From: Hyphomicrobiales bacterium
Lineage (GTDB): Bacteria; Pseudomonadota; Alphaproteobacteria; Rhizobiales; Rhizobiaceae
NCBI GenBank assembly: GCA_002401155.1
Contig: NVSG01000001.1
Coordinates: 62,001-126,000 of the forward strand
Direction of reading: 5' to 3'
Length of the DNA: 64,000 nt
In this document: positions 53,506 through 62,341 of the stretch, piece after piece
Numbering within the stretch: the stretch's first letter is position 1
Layout: each line of letters begins with the position of its first letter
Notes under the pieces: model-generated
Told to the model about the DNA's origin: nothing
Seen by the model: only the letters and a program-made list of their open reading frames with translations
Database searches by the model: none
Position numbers and translations under genes: made by a program

Positions 53506-54330
53506 ATGACAAACGAAGTGGCAAATATCAGCCCCAAAGAGCTCGTCGATGCTCATGCTCACGTCTTTCTGGCCGGTATGCCACTTCGTGACAATCCGCG
53601 TCACGCGCCAACATATGACTTCACAGTCGAGGACTATCTAAAGATACTCGACGATCACGGCGTTGGACTTGCTGTTCTTGCAGCGGCAAGTCCGTGGGCG
53701 GATTATAATGACTATCTGATCGACTCTGTTCGGAAAAATCAGGACCGCCTGCGCGGCACAGTGATCCTTGAACCAACGGTAGAGCGTTATGTTCTGGAGC
53801 AAATGAACAAAGACGGCATTGTTGGCGTGCGCATGCATTTGATTGGTTTGGATAAGCTGCCCGACATCACCACCTTTGCATATAGACGCACCTTCCGCCG
53901 CATCGCCGATCAGGGCTGGCACATCCATATTCATACCGAAGGTAAGAACCTGCCAGATTTAATGCCACTGTTTGAAAAGACCGGGGCCAAACTGGTCATT
54001 GATCATCTTGGTCGCCCCGACCCCGCCGAGGGTATCAACAGCGAAGGCTTCAAAACCATGGTGCGCTCGCTCGAAACGGGAAACACTTGGGTAAAAGCAT
54101 CAGGCCATCACCGTCTCGGCGCAAAAGCTTCAGATTATCTAAAGGAATTGATCCGGCTTGGATTTGTTGACCGGCTTTTATGGGCCAGTGATTGCCCTTT
54201 CGTGGGCGATGAAGGCACGCCGTATAAAAGCACCATAGACTGGTTTTTAGAAATCGTTCCGGACCCCGACCATCGGAAAAAAATTATGGGGTTGAATGCT
54301 CTGGAATTATATTTCTCTTCAGTAACGTAA
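53506..54330 (+). CDS. Amidohydrolase-family lactonase/decarboxylase (LigI-like)
   Basis: A 274-residue amidohydrolase_2 protein. Metal and active-site motifs are VDAHAHVF, HIHTEGKNLPDL, LVIDHLGRPD and LLWASDCPF, as in 2-pyrone-4,6-dicarboxylate lactonase and relatives. AAGGAAAC precedes the ATG. Cotranscribed with a carboxylate importer, so its substrate is probably the imported acid or lactone. LigI identity itself is not proven. Confidence 0.85.
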   Translation: MTNEVANISPKELVDAHAHVFLAGMPLRDNPRHAPTYDFTVEDYLKILDDHGVGLAVLAAASPWADYNDYLIDSVRKNQDRLRGTVILEPTVERYVLEQMNKDGIVGVRMHLIGLDKLPDITTFAYRRTFRRIADQGWHIHIHTEGKNLPDLMPLFEKTGAKLVIDHLGRPDPAEGINSEGFKTMVRSLETGNTWVKASGHHRLGAKASDYLKELIRLGFVDRLLWASDCPFVGDEGTPYKSTIDWFLEIVPDPDHRKKIMGLNALELYFSSVT

Positions 54331-54398
54331 TAATTAGTGAAGTCTCAAACATTCAATTTTTTAATATATAATGCGTGACAAGGCACGTTTCAATATAA

Positions 54399-55349
54399 CT
54401 AGGACCGTTGTTGTGCCCGTGCGAGGTCTCGGGGCGCCAGATCATATTTCCTACGGAAAAGCGTACTGAAATGTGCAGAGCTGTTAAAGCCTCGGTCGTA
54501 GGCAATCGTCGTTATCGATCTGCCATCACCCTTCGCGATATCATCGTAGCAAAGTTGTAGACGCCGGTCCCATATCCATTCCGAAGCAGACATCTCGCAC
54601 TGCCGAAAGAGAAGATGCAGATAGCGCAACGAAATTCCATTTGCTCCGGCAATTTTCTCAAGCGATAGACTGGGGTTTCCAATATGGGTTTCGATCCATT
54701 GCTGGATAGATCGCAGACGTGCTCGTTGAACCGAGCCATCTGATCCAGGAACGTCTCCGTCGCTGGAAAGAAGTGTGAATGCGAGCAGATCCAAGAGTTG
54801 GTCGCCAAGATAGGCTCTGTCATCATCATCCAGTCTTGGACCTTCGGTTGCAAGCATAGTACAAAATTCTGTCGCTATGCGGCCCATTCCCTGAGTGCTA
54901 TTGATCGTCGCCGAAACCGGCACCTGCTGCCCCGGGAAGCGTTGAGCAAAGTCTTCTCTTGGAATTTCGAGATAGAAAGAGCGAACCTCACCGACACACT
55001 CAAGCTCATAGGGTTCGGTCGCGTAAAAGATTGCACCTCGTGCCGCATTCGATACATGCGTTTCCCCTCGCTGCAAGACATTAACGCTGCCGTGATGCAA
55101 AAATTGAAGATAGTAACAATCTTTGTCGAGGCGCGAGATATGCTGACTGTTGCGCTTAATACGCTGTTCTGAAATCAAAATATCCGTCAGTACAACGCCG
55201 CCAAAATGCTCTTCACGGATGAAACCTCGGTAATCATCAGGACGTGTCGCATCAACGTCTACGTGAACATATGAGTCACAGATAGCATCACGCCACGCGT
55301 TGTAGCGTTTGGCCCGAACAATTTCCTTGGTCGAGAAAACGACGTCCAT
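54399..55349 (-). CDS. AraC-family transcriptional regulator
   Basis: A 316-residue regulator. An N-terminal AraC-binding-like domain (about 15-190, similar to FeaR/NdhR types) is followed by two C-terminal helix-turn-helices: SLEKIAGANGISLRYLHLLF and ITTIAYDRGFNSSAHFSTLF. GGGGAGGGA precedes the ATG. Divergent from the ABC/propeller operon at 55600, which it most likely activates. Confidence 0.9.
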   Translation of the reverse strand: MDVVFSTKEIVRAKRYNAWRDAICDSYVHVDVDATRPDDYRGFIREEHFGGVVLTDILISEQRIKRNSQHISRLDKDCYYLQFLHHGSVNVLQRGETHVSNAARGAIFYATEPYELECVGEVRSFYLEIPREDFAQRFPGQQVPVSATINSTQGMGRIATEFCTMLATEGPRLDDDDRAYLGDQLLDLLAFTLLSSDGDVPGSDGSVQRARLRSIQQWIETHIGNPSLSLEKIAGANGISLRYLHLLFRQCEMSASEWIWDRRLQLCYDDIAKGDGRSITTIAYDRGFNSSAHFSTLFRRKYDLAPRDLARAQQRS

Positions 55350-55599
55350 TAGTCCCTCCCCTAGCCATGCACTTTAACCCGTTTGAAACGGACGAAAGCT
55401 GTTCGTCCACCGGTTCCTCCACTCATGACACCGTTATCTTAGCCCTATATTTGGCTTTCTGGCAAGGCATACATCGAATGCACTCTCAAGCAAAAATACT
55501 GCATCCTCGGAGAAGAAACAATGATCGAGAGCCAATAGCCTTTGCCAGTCCGGTCATCATTTTGAGGTTGAGACGATTACACTGGTGAGGAGGGCAAAC

Positions 55600-56574
55600 A
55601 TGAAATTTTTCGGGCGCGTAAGCCAAGAACAGATCGTATTTGGACTGGCTGCACTCCTCTGCATCGGTTTTGCCATTACCCTTCAGGGGTTTCTTACACC
55701 CAACAATATATTGAACCTTATCAGAAGCGTTTCGATCCTCGGCATCCTTGGCGTTGCCATGGGCCTCGTCGTTATTGGACGCGGAATAGACCTCTCGCTC
55801 GTGTCGGTAATGGCAATTTCTATCGCATGGACCCTGCAATTAGCAACAGACGGAATGTCCTTGCCACTGGCGCTTGCTCTGGGGCTTACCTTCGCCCTGA
55901 TTGTCGGAATGACCAATGGCTTCCTCATCGCCTATATCGAAATCCCGCCGATCTTCGCAACCTTGGCCATGGGCACACTGATCTATGGCTTCGGTCGATA
56001 CTTTTTCTTCGGCCTTGATGTAATGTACATGCCGGATGACGCACACATCCTCACCTGGTTTGGTCAAGGTGTCCTCTTCGGTGTCCCCGTGCCCATTTTC
56101 CTTTTTGCTGGCGTTTGTTTCGGCGCTTTCCTCTTCCTTCGCTACACAAAATACGGGCGCTACTTGCGTGCTGTAGGCGACAATCAGCTAGCAGCGCGTA
56201 TTACCGGCGTCCCGACGCGGCCGATCGTCGTCTTGCAATACATGCTTTCTTCGCTGATCGGGTTCATTGCCGGCATCGTCACAGCTGCATCTGTTTCAAG
56301 CATGAACACTCGTGTAGCGAACTCTACCTTCATTTATGACGTAATCCTTGTGGTTGTGCTCGGCGGCATCGGCCTTTCCGGCGGGCGTGGCGGTATCCGC
56401 AATGTGATCGTCGGCACCCTGCTTATTGGTGTCCTTCTCAATGGCATGACGATCATGGACATTCAGTACACCGTTCAAAACGTCATCAAGGGCGTCATCC
56501 TTCTTACCGCAATCGTGATCGACACGATCCTCAACCCCCGTGATGAGCAAACCGCTCAGCAAGGGGACATCTAG
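55600..56574 (+). CDS. Ribose-type (RbsC/XylH) ABC transporter permease
   Basis: A 324-residue permease with about nine spans. The signature GVAMGLVVIGRGIDLSLVSV (usually GGIDLSVG) and VVVLGGIGLSGGRGGIRNVI are typical. The start at 55600 follows GTGAGGAGGG. First gene of the operon. A second permease, fused to a propeller, lies two genes downstream; together they make the heterodimeric pore. Confidence 0.9.
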   Translation: MKFFGRVSQEQIVFGLAALLCIGFAITLQGFLTPNNILNLIRSVSILGILGVAMGLVVIGRGIDLSLVSVMAISIAWTLQLATDGMSLPLALALGLTFALIVGMTNGFLIAYIEIPPIFATLAMGTLIYGFGRYFFFGLDVMYMPDDAHILTWFGQGVLFGVPVPIFLFAGVCFGAFLFLRYTKYGRYLRAVGDNQLAARITGVPTRPIVVLQYMLSSLIGFIAGIVTAASVSSMNTRVANSTFIYDVILVVVLGGIGLSGGRGGIRNVIVGTLLIGVLLNGMTIMDIQYTVQNVIKGVILLTAIVIDTILNPRDEQTAQQGDI

Positions 56575-56599
56575 TCGTATATTAAATGGGAGAAAAAAC

Positions 56600-57595
56600 A
56601 TGCGATTCATAAAAACAGCATTACTTGCCTCAGCCTTGGCTCTTAGTGCCAGCGCCGCCTCAGCACAAGGCATCGATGATCCAACACGGGCACCTTACTA
56701 TGACTCATTCAAAGGCAAGGTCGTGGCATATGTTCCGGTTGCCATGGGTTTCGACCTTACTGAAGGCTGGGCTGCTGGCCTGAAGGAGGCTCTTGAACCC
56801 CTCGGCATCAAAATTGATATACGCGATCCAAACTGGAGCACAGACGTTGGCGCTCAGGCAATCACGTCCCTCATCACCGAGAAACCAGACGTATTGGTCG
56901 TGCATAATCCAGACGTATCATCCTATGCCCGCCTGCTAAAAAAGGCCGAAAAAGCGGGCATCTATGTGGTGCAGGTCAACATGCGTTCTAGCTATTCTAC
57001 AGACGCTTTCATCGGTGCCGATTATGTCACCATGGGCGGGCAGATTGCTCAAAGATTGATCGATAAATGCTCTCCGAAGAATGGCGGAAGTGGCAAAATT
57101 GCCGTAATTCAGGGCGTGCTAACAGCTGCCGCAAGCGCCTACCAAATGCAGGGCATCAGCGACGTTCTCAAAGAGCACCCAGAGATGAACCTTGTGTCAA
57201 ACCAAGCAGCAGACTGGGACGCAACCAAAGCCAAAAACATCGCAGCAACCGTGCTTCAGCAGCATCCTGACCTATGTGGCATTGCAGGCTTCTGGGACGT
57301 CATGGATATCGGAACTGCGGCAGCCATCAAAGAATCCGGTCAAGACGTTTACCTGATCAGTCAGGGCGGCGGAAACCAGTCAGCATGTGATGGCCTCAAC
57401 AATGGCACATACTCCGAGGTTGTTGTTTACAACGTTCCAGGACAAGCACGCGATATGGCAAATATCATCAAACAGCTGCTTCAACATAAGCAGACACCGG
57501 GCTCGACGAAGACCACACTCTTCACACCGCTCGAATTCCTGACCAAGGCTAATATGAAGCCGGGTTCCTGCTGGAGCCTTCCTAAAAAGGGCTGA
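56600..57595 (+). CDS. Ribose-type periplasmic binding protein
   Basis: A 331-residue peripla_BP_4 protein. Signal peptide ALLASALALSASAASAQ; the mature part has KVVAYVPVAMGFDLTEGW, PDVLVVHNPDVSSYARLLKK and a typical VQVNMRSSYSTDAFIGADY. GGGAG precedes the ATG at 56600. Two cysteines in the C-lobe and one at the C-terminus (PGSCWSL) are present. Ligand unknown: sugar, polyol or lactone-type compound. Confidence 0.88.
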   Translation: MRFIKTALLASALALSASAASAQGIDDPTRAPYYDSFKGKVVAYVPVAMGFDLTEGWAAGLKEALEPLGIKIDIRDPNWSTDVGAQAITSLITEKPDVLVVHNPDVSSYARLLKKAEKAGIYVVQVNMRSSYSTDAFIGADYVTMGGQIAQRLIDKCSPKNGGSGKIAVIQGVLTAAASAYQMQGISDVLKEHPEMNLVSNQAADWDATKAKNIAATVLQQHPDLCGIAGFWDVMDIGTAAAIKESGQDVYLISQGGGNQSACDGLNNGTYSEVVVYNVPGQARDMANIIKQLLQHKQTPGSTKTTLFTPLEFLTKANMKPGSCWSLPKKG

Positions 57596-57611
57596 TTGCA
57601 TCAACACCGAT

Positions 57612-57645
57612 GCGGGCCATTCATCTGGCCCGTATCTTCTTTTTG
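57612..57645 (+). terminator. Hairpin with T-rich tail after the binding-protein gene
   Basis: CGGGCC (57613-57618) pairs with GGCCCG (57627-57632), followed by TATCTTCTTTTT. It resembles a partial terminator inside the operon, which would raise binding-protein mRNA over the downstream genes. Confidence 0.65.
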
Positions 57646-57663
57646 TAGACAAAGGCAATTCTC

Positions 57664-59778
57664 ATGTCCGTATCCGAGACAATCGTGCGTTGGCGCTACC
57701 GCTTCGTGCCCGACCATCTGGTTGGCGAAATCCTTTCTAAAAACTGGATCGATAACGCCATACCCCTAATATTTCTGATGGTCGTGGTGACTGTCTTTGG
57801 ATCGGCTATTCCTGACTTCTTCGGAGCCGCCAATATAGCAAACCTGATGCGGCAATGGGGTGAGTTCAGTCTCCTTGTATTGGCGCTAACCATCGTGATT
57901 GTCGCCGGTGGCATTGATCTTAGTGTCGGCTCCACCTTCGCACTCGGCAATATCGTAGCCCTTGCCCTACTCAATGTTGCCGAATGGTCGATGCCTGCAG
58001 TCGTTGCAGGAACCCTTGCAGCTGGCGCTTTTGTCGGCCTCATCAATGGTGTTTTGGTCGGCTATTTGCGATTACGCGCCTTCCTTACAACGCTCGTAAC
58101 ACTCATCATTGTGCGTGCCGTCGTTGATATGTTGCTGTTGAATTATTCGGTCAAAATCGCTGGCTCATTCATTGACTCCGATGAGTGGTATTTCCTGGGT
58201 GAAGGCTCAATTCTCGGGACACCTTTCAGCGTTGTCGTTACAGTCTCACTCGCTGTCATCTTGCATTTAGTGCTCAGCCGTACACGTATCGGCTGGCATA
58301 TTCTGGCAATCGGCGGCTCACGCAGGTCCGCACACAATGTGGGCATTCCAGTTCGCAAGGTTGTTTGCGCTACCTACATAGTATCTGGAACTCTGGCCGC
58401 CCTTGCAGGGCTTCTTTTTGCATCCCGCCTCGGCGGAGCCGGAGCAGATACCGGCATCGGACTGGAAATCACGGCGCTAACTGCGGCAGTTGTTGGCGGT
58501 AACAGCCTTGGCGGCGGAAGAGGTTCCGCGGCAAAAGCCATCATTGGTTCCATCACTGTGATGTTAATGGTCAACAGTCTGGTGCGTCTGGGTATAACCA
58601 GCGGTGCAAATTCACTTCTGCTCGGGCTTGTTCTTTTGTTAGCCGTGGCCATCGATGTGAGATGGGTCAAGAACCGTCACAAGGTTCTGTCAAACGTCTA
58701 CGTATCTCCAACACTGGCGATATTACCACCAGCACCTGCCACCGAAGCGCCCTCACCTTATGCTCTCAATGACGGGCTAAATCCCGTTGAACAAATCGGA
58801 TTAAATGAGATCGATGGTCCGGAGGACGTAATCCTCGACGACGACGATCATATTTATTCGGGAAACCGAACCGGCGATATCATAAAGTTCTTCGCCCCTG
58901 ACTATAAAAAACATGAAGTCTACGCCCATATTGGCGGACGTCCGCTGGGTATGGCTTTCGCCCATGATGGTTCCTTGCTGGTCTGCGTTGGCGGCATGGG
59001 TCTTTACCGCGTAACCAAGGATCGTGAAGTTGAAAAGGTCACCGATGAGACCAATCGATCGTGGTTTTCAGTCATTGATGACTCACGGTTGAAGCTTGCT
59101 GATGATCTTGATATAGCGCCGGACGGTCGGGTCTTCTTCAGTGAGGCAACGGTCCGTTACGAAATGCACGACTGGCCCGTTGATTGTCTGGAATCCCGTG
59201 GCAATGGTCGCATTGTTTGCTTTGATCCAAACACCGGCGTGACACGGACAGTCATGAAAAACCTCCTCTTCCCCAATGGCATATGCATGACCCATGACAG
59301 TCAATCATTCCTGTTTGCCGAAACATGGGGCTGCCGCATCTCGCGTTACTATTTCGATGGACCGAAGGCTGGAACCGTTGAATCTGTCATCCCCGATTTG
59401 CCCGGCTATCCGGACAATATCAACCGCGCATCGGATGGCACTTACTGGCTCGCATTGATCGGCATCCGCACACCATCGCTCGATCTGGCGCTCAAAATGC
59501 CCGGCTTCCGCAAGCGTATGGCCCGCAGGATTGCTCCAGATGAATGGCTCTATCCGAATATCAACTCCGGTTGCATTGTGCGCTTCAATGAACAGGGCGA
59601 AATTCTGGAAACCTTATGGGATCTAGGTGGCGAGAACCATCCAATGATCACTTCCATGCGCGAACACAAAGGTCACCTTTATATCGGCGGCATCTTCAAT
59701 AACCGCATCGGACGACTGAAACTGGAAGGGGCAGATACTAATTGGACCGGCCCTCAATCCTACAGGAGGCAAACATGA
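57664..59778 (+). CDS. ABC permease fused to a strictosidine-synthase/SMP-30-like propeller
   Basis: A 704-residue fusion. Residues 1-345 are a ribose-type permease with TIVIVAGGIDLSVGSTFALG and AAVVGGNSLGGGRGSA. After a Pro/Ala-rich linker (LPPAPATEAPSP) residues about 365-700 form a six-bladed propeller of the strictosidine synthase/SMP-30 group (NGICMTHDSQSFLFAETWG, DLPGYPDNINRASDGTYWLAL). RbsC-type permeases have cytoplasmic C-termini, so the propeller should face the cytoplasm, at the exit of the pore. No frameshift or stop separates the two. A hydrolase acting on imported substrate is inferred. Confidence 0.9.
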   Translation: MSVSETIVRWRYRFVPDHLVGEILSKNWIDNAIPLIFLMVVVTVFGSAIPDFFGAANIANLMRQWGEFSLLVLALTIVIVAGGIDLSVGSTFALGNIVALALLNVAEWSMPAVVAGTLAAGAFVGLINGVLVGYLRLRAFLTTLVTLIIVRAVVDMLLLNYSVKIAGSFIDSDEWYFLGEGSILGTPFSVVVTVSLAVILHLVLSRTRIGWHILAIGGSRRSAHNVGIPVRKVVCATYIVSGTLAALAGLLFASRLGGAGADTGIGLEITALTAAVVGGNSLGGGRGSAAKAIIGSITVMLMVNSLVRLGITSGANSLLLGLVLLLAVAIDVRWVKNRHKVLSNVYVSPTLAILPPAPATEAPSPYALNDGLNPVEQIGLNEIDGPEDVILDDDDHIYSGNRTGDIIKFFAPDYKKHEVYAHIGGRPLGMAFAHDGSLLVCVGGMGLYRVTKDREVEKVTDETNRSWFSVIDDSRLKLADDLDIAPDGRVFFSEATVRYEMHDWPVDCLESRGNGRIVCFDPNTGVTRTVMKNLLFPNGICMTHDSQSFLFAETWGCRISRYYFDGPKAGTVESVIPDLPGYPDNINRASDGTYWLALIGIRTPSLDLALKMPGFRKRMARRIAPDEWLYPNINSGCIVRFNEQGEILETLWDLGGENHPMITSMREHKGHLYIGGIFNNRIGRLKLEGADTNWTGPQSYRRQT

Positions 59779-60848
59779 TTGACGGACTAACCCGTGCATG
59801 GGACAATTTATTCGGGCTCGGCGAAGCAGCTGTAACCGTCCCGCCACTGGATGGTTCGTTGCTTGCGAACCGTAAACTCGACGAAGCAAGTGCGCGATTC
59901 CCACTTGATGGCGTTGACAGCCTTACGGTCGTTGCAGGCAAGCTCCTCGCATCCTCGGGAAATACGCTCTACGCGCTTAAAGGTGGAAAAAACTGGAACA
60001 AGCACAGTGAGTATGAGGCCGATATCGCATGTATCGCAACAATCGGCAACAAAGTGCTTGCTGTCGCACTTGTGACCGGTGATATTCTGATCAAAAAGCG
60101 CCAGTATAAAATTGCCGAAAACGTCCGCTGCATAACGGCTATCGCGTCTTCCGACACTCATCTCTACATTACCAACGGCTCAGCTACCAATTCGCCCGAT
60201 GACTGGCAACTTGACCTGTTGCAGCGCAATGCGTCAGGGAGCATCTGGCAGATTGATCTAGAAAGCGGTGAAAGCACCCAAATCGCGGATAATCTTGCCT
60301 ATCCGGCTGGCCTCGTGGTCGACGGCACAACGCTCGTTTACTCCGAGTCATGGAAGCACCGACTTGTGAAGATTGATATTTCCAACCCTAAACAGAAGCA
60401 GATCGTCCATGCAGATTTGCCCGGTTATCCCGGCAGGATCAAACATGCTGATGACGGTTATTGGCTGACGGTATTCGCACCGCGCTCCCAGCTCGTCGAA
60501 TACGTACTCAGGGAAACAGCCTACCGCAAACGCATGGTTGTCGAGGTGCCAAGACCTTACTGGATAGCACCGAAATTACGCTCAGGCCGCAGCTTCTATG
60601 AACCGCTTCAGGGCGGAGGCGTGAAGCATTTCGGTCTTCTCAAGCCGTGGGCTCCAACGATGTCCGCTGGCCTATGCGTCAAGCTGGATAGTGCGTTTCA
60701 GCCCAACCTCAGCCTTCACAGCCGCGCCGATGGAACAACACACGGCGTAACAGACATTACTGAGTATAAGGGCAGCGTTTACGCCGCAGCGCGTGGCGAT
60801 AACATAGTCGTCTCCATTCCGCTCAAAGACGTGGGAGACGAAGAATGA
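59775..60848 (+). CDS. Strictosidine-synthase/SMP-30-like propeller protein
   Basis: A 357-residue soluble protein, related to the fused domain at 57664. Shared features include YPAGLVVDGTTLVYSESWKH and LPGYPGRIKHADDGYWLTV. The ATG at 59775 follows AGGAGG and overlaps the previous stop as ATGA. No signal peptide. Likely a lactonase or ester hydrolase working with the fused domain, but catalytic residues cannot be assigned with certainty. Confidence 0.85.
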   Translation: MIDGLTRAWDNLFGLGEAAVTVPPLDGSLLANRKLDEASARFPLDGVDSLTVVAGKLLASSGNTLYALKGGKNWNKHSEYEADIACIATIGNKVLAVALVTGDILIKKRQYKIAENVRCITAIASSDTHLYITNGSATNSPDDWQLDLLQRNASGSIWQIDLESGESTQIADNLAYPAGLVVDGTTLVYSESWKHRLVKIDISNPKQKQIVHADLPGYPGRIKHADDGYWLTVFAPRSQLVEYVLRETAYRKRMVVEVPRPYWIAPKLRSGRSFYEPLQGGGVKHFGLLKPWAPTMSAGLCVKLDSAFQPNLSLHSRADGTTHGVTDITEYKGSVYAAARGDNIVVSIPLKDVGDEE

Positions 60849-62341
60849 CACCACTACTGGAACTCAGAAACGGCACCAAGGAATATCGTGGCATTCCTGC
60901 GGTAAAGGACGTCACCTTCACGCTTTATCCGGGCGAAGTGCACGCACTTCTCGGAGAGAACGGTGCCGGCAAATCAACCCTCACCAAAATGCTCGCCGGT
61001 GTCGTAGAACCAACAGCTGGCGAAGTCTGGATGGACGGGAAAAAGGTAGAACTGAAAACACCATCCGAAGCCCTCAAGAGCGGCATAGCAATGGTGTATC
61101 AGGAAACGAGCCTTGTGCCCTCGCTTACGGTTGCTCAAAACCTCTACCTTACCGATGACAAGCACTTCCATCGGTTGCGGGGAATATACATTGCCGGTCA
61201 GCAATTCCTGCAATCGCTGAACTTTCACGTCGATCCAACCGCTCTGGTATCCAGCCTTGGCGCAGGACAAAAACAGATGGTCGAGATCGCAAGGGCCGTC
61301 CACCACAATGCCCGCGTGATCATTTTCGACGAACCAACCTCTACGCTCACACCTGAGGAGAAATACCAGTTCTTCTCTCTGATCGACCGGCTTCGCAAGA
61401 ACAACGTCTCGATCATCTTCATTTCGCACGCCCTTGAGGAAGCCCTGCAAATTTCTGACCGCATTACCGTGATGCGAGATGGCGAACATGTCATCACAGA
61501 TGATACCTCGAACTTCGACAGGGATAAAATCATCAGCGCGATGGTCGGGCGCTCACTCTCCGACGAGCTTCACGGCACCCATAAGGAACGCAAAGTCCGG
61601 CGTGCCGGAGAGAAAGTCCTAAGCGTCCAGAACCTTTCGATGCAGAACATCGTTCGCAACACATCCTTCTCGGTGTTCTCCGGACAGATCACCGGAATAT
61701 TTGGCCTGATCGGTTCAGGCCGTACCGAGGCGGCAAAGGTCGTTGCCGGTGTCATGAAACGCAATTTATTCCATGGCGGACAAGTGCGCCTGAACGGCAA
61801 GCCGGTACGCTATCGCGTACCCCGCCCAGCCGTACGTGACGGCATAATTTATGTGACCGAAGACCGGAAGACCGAAGGCTTCTTCGAGACAATGTCTATA
61901 TCCGAAAACATCTATCTCGGCGCCCTAGCTGGCGGTCAGACCAGTGCCCGGGGCGTAAATATGCGTGAGATGAAAACAATCGCCGAGAAGTGGATTAAAG
62001 CCCTGAGCGTTCGGGCCATCAATGGTGATGCAAGCGTTATCGAACTTTCCGGCGGCAACCAGCAAAAGGTCGTTATCGCCAAAGCGCTGGTTCAAAAACC
62101 AAAACTTGTGATCTTCGACGAACCAACCCGTGGCGTTGATGTGGGGGCAATTGTCGAAATTCACCATCTGATTGATCGCCTCGCTGACGAAGGAATTGCG
62201 GTCATGGTTATCTCATCCTACCTGCCGGAAATCCTGCAATTATCAGATCGGATACTGGTATGCAGACAAGGCCGGATCGTCGAGGAATTCGCAGGTCAAA
62301 AGACCGATGAAGAAACCATCATGTACGCGGCGGTGCACTGA
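60845..62341 (+). CDS. Ribose-type ABC transporter ATPase (RbsA-like, two nucleotide-binding domains)
   Basis: A 498-residue duplicated ATPase. The first domain has Walker A GENGAGKST, signature LGAGQKQMVEIARA and Walker B VIIFDEPTSTLTP. The second has a degenerate Walker A (GLIGSGRTE), signature LSGGNQQKVVIAKAL and VIFDEPTRGVDVGA, as usual for RbsA. It overlaps both neighbours: ATGA with the propeller gene and a one-base overlap (TGATG) with the ligase. Confidence 0.93.
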   Translation: MTPLLELRNGTKEYRGIPAVKDVTFTLYPGEVHALLGENGAGKSTLTKMLAGVVEPTAGEVWMDGKKVELKTPSEALKSGIAMVYQETSLVPSLTVAQNLYLTDDKHFHRLRGIYIAGQQFLQSLNFHVDPTALVSSLGAGQKQMVEIARAVHHNARVIIFDEPTSTLTPEEKYQFFSLIDRLRKNNVSIIFISHALEEALQISDRITVMRDGEHVITDDTSNFDRDKIISAMVGRSLSDELHGTHKERKVRRAGEKVLSVQNLSMQNIVRNTSFSVFSGQITGIFGLIGSGRTEAAKVVAGVMKRNLFHGGQVRLNGKPVRYRVPRPAVRDGIIYVTEDRKTEGFFETMSISENIYLGALAGGQTSARGVNMREMKTIAEKWIKALSVRAINGDASVIELSGGNQQKVVIAKALVQKPKLVIFDEPTRGVDVGAIVEIHHLIDRLADEGIAVMVISSYLPEILQLSDRILVCRQGRIVEEFAGQKTDEETIMYAAVH

